Position numbers and translations under genes: made by a program. The notes beneath the pieces are model-generated. The model made no database searches, was not told the origin of the DNA, and was given only the letters and a program-made list of their open reading frames with translations. Below, piece by piece: positions 60,908-64,000 of a stretch of 64,000 nucleotides of DNA; position 1 is the first letter of the stretch; each line of letters opens with the position of its first letter. The stretch spans positions 124,001-188,000 of the forward strand of contig SEMN01000587.1 in NCBI GenBank assembly GCA_005408345.1, in the 5' to 3' direction. Origin of the DNA: Macquaria australasica (lineage: Eukaryota > Chordata > Actinopteri > Centrarchiformes > Percichthyidae).

Positions 60908-61149
60908 CGTATAATAGCAAGGCAGCTAACTAGCTAGCTGGACAATTTTTGATTTTAACTGGCAGATCGATAGATAGGTAGCTATGGTATTCATAGTTGG
61001 TTTGAAATGAAAGCAAGCTAAGTTTTTCATGTTTGTATAACGTTACTGAGCTTGATGCTGATAACAGTAGCATTTTGTGATTATTGGTAAAATATCTCAA
61101 TTAACTAGTTATAGATTAGTTTCTTAGTACGCTTTTTCTGCTGTGTAAA

Positions 61150-61262
61150 ATAACTTGTAGCTGGGTGAAATATATTACATATTACTAGTTACTTTCATTA
61201 CTGTCAGTATTACTGTCTTTGTAATATGCGTTACTGATTACACTACTTTTGCATTACTATCC
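61150..61262. repeat. Degraded TTACT/GTAAT-rich dispersed repeat
   Basis: A run of ATATTACATATTACTAGTTACTTT and similar GTAAT/TTACT words resembles the body of a very common teleost repeat in which AGTTACTTT and GTAATATATTAC words alternate. Only the body is visible and the ends are not identifiable. Assignment is from memory. Confidence 0.35.
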
Positions 61263-61805
61263 CCAAAATACCTGCAGAAGTACGACTAGGCGAGGGTAAA
61301 GTTGTTTCATAGCAGGTAATCAAAGCACAGAAGCTCAAATTATTGCAGTTCATACAAATCCAGTGGTGGGTGATATTGTACAGCCTAATAAAAGCTCTCC
61401 TTTGGAGTGCAGATCTGGCCCATTCATGCATTAACATGCAGTGGTTACCACTTTGTATTAAAATCGCCCCCTGAAATTAACAATAGTGTGATGATATAGA
61501 ACATTAAAATAGCCTACACCTTGGACCCAGGGATGGGCAGGCAAAGGATCAAAATCTGAATCATTTATGGGTATATATTTCTGTAATGAAAATAAGCTTC
61601 AGGTCCATAAACTTGGTATGGATAACAGCCTTACATTATTTACATTACCATTTTGGGTCTTTGCTGTTATATTGCAATATCATGTCTTAATTAGCTAGTT
61701 ATAGATTAAGAGTTGTTGTTTTATGTGTACCAATTGCTTTGAGTAGAATTATTTATGTTAGTAAAATAAACTCATTCTGTTTCATCAGTTATGTACTCAT
61801 GCTAG

Positions 61806-62534
61806 ATGAAACTTCCCCAGGAGCGAGCTGGAGCACAACCAACACCACCTGCCCCTGATACCTTCTCAAGTGTCAGTGATGATCTTGCCACTGTACATTC
61901 AGCACTGCAGTCCACCTCCTCAGCTGATGCTAATACAGCAGGTGAGTTTTCAACAAAGGGTAATTTTCCCAGATCAGTATATTTATATGGATAAACCTTG
62001 CCTTTTGTGAGATCTTTTTTACCTTACCTTTTAATATGACATAACATGCTTTTTTTTGTTTGTTGCTTTTTTCATCTTAGGTCCATCCTTCTCTGCAGGT
62101 GAGGAGCACTTACCAACACCTGCATCCACTGTGTCTGCTTTAACCTCAGCTGATGTAGCTGAGTTAACAGCACAGCAGCCTTTTTATTTGCTCAGTTTAC
62201 TGTAGAATATCCTGAGATGAAAATTCTGTATTTTAATTATTAATTTAATTTCCCTATAGGTCCTTCTACATCTGTGGTCACTGAGATTGATGTCACATCT
62301 ACTCCCTCAGCAACTTCCAGCCTGCACCATGGATCAGCAGCTCCTCCAGGTGACCCAGCTGAGTGGTTTTCTAAGCTCAAATTTATCAAGAACTACTTGA
62401 GATCTTCCATGGCACAAGAAAGACTGAGTGGACTTGAACTAATTAGTACCAACAACAAAGTTAGCTGTCAGATCTCTTACAGTGATGCCATTAAGGACTT
62501 AGCCTCCAGAAAAGCCAGGAAACACAGATTTTAA
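61806..62534 (+). pseudogene. hAT (ZMYM1-like) transposase remnant: linker fused to C-terminal dimerisation segment
   Basis: Three phase-compatible exons can be drawn: up to 61941 (GCAG/GTGAGT), 62081-62098 (TTCATCTTAG before it, GCAG/GTGAGG after) and 62261-62534 (TTCCCTATAG before it, TAA at the end). All junctions are phase 1, and the 18-nt middle exon encodes GPSFSA. The peptide is a Ser/Thr/Pro/Ala-rich linker (AGAQPTPPAPD, TSSADANTAG), then GDPAEW, then at once FSKLKFIKNYLRSSM, QERLSGLELIS and a KARKHRF C-terminus. The latter blocks match the end of hAT transposases, a C-terminal helix used for dimerisation. DPAEW resembles the DPxxWP start of the TTF-type zinc finger in this family. 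The zinc finger remainder and the RNase H-like catalytic core are therefore missing, with the frame kept. A polyadenylation signal AATAAA lies at 62860-62865. The start at 61806 is only the first in-frame ATG after an in-frame stop. Confidence 0.7.
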
Positions 62535-63263
62535 GGCGTATACTGTTTACCTAAGTTATTTTATTTAAATTGTAGTTGATTGTTGTTCTGCACTTTTGCA
62601 TGTTGAAATTGTTTTAAACCAAAGGCAATTCAAGTGGGAAACTTGTTTACAGTAAAGGCATTGTCTACTGTTTTATTTTATTACTCGTCACTACACCACG
62701 TTCAGTATGCCACTTTGTACTGTATCACTTTGAATATTCAAGTGCACATTTACACCAGACCACTATTGTGAGTTTGCTACCTTTTAAGATTAAAAACCAT
62801 AGAAGGGTAAAAACATGCCAGGCTGACATCAGTATAATGTAAGCAACACAGCTACAACTAATAAAATTGATAATGGGTGTGTTAGATTTACAGTATGTGT
62901 GCGAATCAATGATAAAGCATTAACAACAGCAAATAGTATTGACAGCGCTTAGGGTTTTGAATTTGAAAATTTTGATTCGTGGATATGGTATTTGTCCAAT
63001 ATTATAATTAAATACATTGTGATTATTATTTTTTAACCAAAAACCTTGAAACCAAATAGTACATTTTCCAAAAATATGAAAAATAAGTCAGCAACAATGT
63101 TATCAGTGACGACTAATGTAATATCTTTCCACAGTTTGTGCATAAGGACAATGAAGAAATAAGTATAACAGAGTTTTAGGGTTGCATTCACATTATTTAG
63201 GATAGTAAAGTCAAGAGAATTAAGCTCCCCTGCATCACAGGTTCATCACAACAGACTTACTAT
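62535..63263. other. 3' flank inside the hAT-like element
   Basis: AT-rich sequence without further coding blocks. It carries the AATAAA at 62860 and a direct run of A/T-rich words; no other element is recognised. Confidence 0.5.
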
Positions 63264-63767
63264 AATAGCTATATCTAATAGTAGCTGTATAGCACACGGA
63301 CGGGAGGCTGGTGAGAGGAAAACACTATGGACCGCCAAAGTCAAGGACCTCAAGTAAGTTTTTTATTTTAATGGTGCTATTACTTCCATCAAAATTAATT
63401 GACAAAGTCATATTTGCGGCACAGGAATACATCCATGATAATATCCTTGGCTTTGAGTGTTGTAGTTATGGCAACAATGTTGCTAGGCAACTAACAACAA
63501 AACAGGCGCTGCCATGTTTGTCAATGAGCAGGAGCTGACGTTGATTCAGGGCATCCATGCCAGCGTACAAAGTACAGCAAAACAAAACAATTTCATAAAA
63601 ACGTTTAGTAATAGCACCATGAAAGTAAAAATCTTACTTGAGGTCATTGACTTTGGTGGTCCATGTTGTCCAGCGATCCGAAAGACTCCCGCTCCAGAGT
63701 CATGAAGGTGACGTCGTTTTCCTCTCACCGGCCTTCCGTCAGTGTGCTATACGGCTACTAGCTATTA
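63264..63767. repeat. Large imperfect inverted duplication (about 504 bp)
   Basis: The left arm (63264-63384) and the complement of the right arm (63607-63767) share TAGTAGCYGTATAGCACAC, GGTGAGAGGAAAAC, ATGGACCRCCAAAGTCAA, GACCTCAAGTAAG and ATGGTGCTATTACT in the same order. The right arm has about 50 bp more in the middle. Each arm contains an ATG followed shortly by CAA/GTAAG, as in a tiny first exon with a 5' splice site. The centre (63385-63606) holds GTTATGGCAAC (63465-63475) and GTTGCTAGGCAAC (63479-63491), which resemble RFX X boxes. It may be a foldback transposon with captured promoter sequence or a head-to-head duplicated promoter. Confidence 0.7.
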
Positions 63768-63860
63768 CAGTAAAATAAACAGTACGGGCGCTGTTATACG
63801 GTATATAACATTAAGTATTATAGTAAAAGAAAAAGTACGGGCGCTGTTATATATATTAAC
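63764..63860. repeat. 53-bp tandem repeat, about 1.8 copies
   Basis: Units start at 63764 and 63817 and share ATTAYAGTAAAA and AGTACGGGCGCTGTTATA. The second unit is shorter at its end. It lies between the inverted duplication and the right inverted repeat of the element, a typical place for subterminal repeats. Confidence 0.8.
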
Positions 63861-63879
63861 TGTACATATAATAGAGTCA

Positions 63880-64000
63880 TGGAGGGCGGAAGGGGATTAT
63901 CCCGGTTAAAGAGTAACCGCCCCTGCGGGATGCTGCAAGAAGTAAAGCGAATGTGCCCGCAACGAGGCAGCGATCGTTTCATTGGTTAACACTACAACAG
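63880..64000 (-). repeat. Right inverted repeat of hAT-like element, cut by window edge
   Basis: The complement of this segment begins CTGTTGTAGTGTTAACC and follows the left arm to CCGCCCTCCA. It carries two extra bases after CTGTTGTAGT and an extra 10-bp block. Its outer limit lies at or beyond base 64000, so the true element end and its target-site duplication are not visible. Confidence 0.9.

Larger units (their letters stand above)
60263..64000 (+). mobile_element. hAT-like transposon with long inverted repeats, internally deleted
   Basis: Long near-identical inverted repeats bound a 3.7-kb unit that contains hAT transposase exons reading left to right. hAT elements normally have short ends, so arms of more than 100 bp are unusual for the superfamily. 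Either the element has extended terminal repeats or a second element wraps the hAT sequence. Inside are further insertions: 60712-60907, a degraded repeat near 61150-61262, the 63264-63767 duplication and a 53-bp tandem. The right end meets the window edge, so target-site duplications cannot be checked. Most of the catalytic region is gone, so the copy is non-autonomous. Confidence 0.7.

Noticed and set aside
1..64000. CRISPR array, operon or bacterial/phage system
   Set aside because: There are no spaced direct repeats, no dense coding and no ribosome-binding-site pattern. Composition and repeats are those of a vertebrate nuclear genome.

Overview
The window looks like nuclear DNA from a teleost fish, probably a percomorph. 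It is AT-rich, full of (CA)n/(TG)n microsatellites, and carries repeat families I recognise as typical of bony fish: L2-like and RTE-like LINE 3' ends, a tRNA-derived SINE, TA-flanked and Charlie-type hAT MITEs, and a hAT element of the ZMYM1-like group. The species call is an inference from repeat content.

I find no intact host protein-coding gene, rRNA, tRNA or CRISPR array. Open frames are short (at most 158 codons), lie on both strands, and mostly show no recognisable domain. The exceptions are two retroelement or transposon remnants. The window therefore reads as a gene desert or the inside of a very large intron.

Layout. 1-42.5 kb is mostly unique sequence with scattered microsatellites, small foldbacks (848-957, 2374-2401, 10335-10493, 13400-13422) and old SINE-like fragments (8.5, 13.8, 25.6, 33.8 kb). 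It also has candidate regulatory motif clusters: paired octamers at 36.17 kb and an inverted homeodomain-type repeat at 40.13 kb. 42.5-47.4 kb holds a TA-flanked MITE, an antisense RTE-like LINE fragment and the 3' end of an L2-like LINE. 47.4-58.3 kb is again mostly unique, with a palindromic motif at 49.2 kb, a Charlie-type hAT MITE with a degraded 8-bp target-site duplication at 54.56 kb, and a perfect 16-bp-arm hairpin at 57.45 kb. 58.3-58.9 kb has an antisense LINE 3' end followed by an antisense SINE.

The most interesting part is 60.0-64.0 kb. Inverted repeats of about 108 and 121 bp (60263-60370 and 63880-64000, the latter cut by the window edge) enclose 3.5 kb. Inside is a spliced, frame-consistent remnant of a hAT transposase. 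Its Ser/Thr/Pro-rich N-terminal linker is joined directly to the C-terminal dimerisation segment, so nearly the whole catalytic body is missing without loss of frame at the join. Nested in the element are a 69-bp-arm foldback (60712-60907), a large imperfect inverted duplication carrying two copies of a promoter/first-exon-like sequence (63264-63767), and a 53-bp tandem repeat. Just outside the left arm is an array of about seven degenerate copies of a CTYGCACTC-type motif. I interpret this as an internally deleted, repeatedly invaded hAT transposon that may still encode a mini-transposase-like protein.
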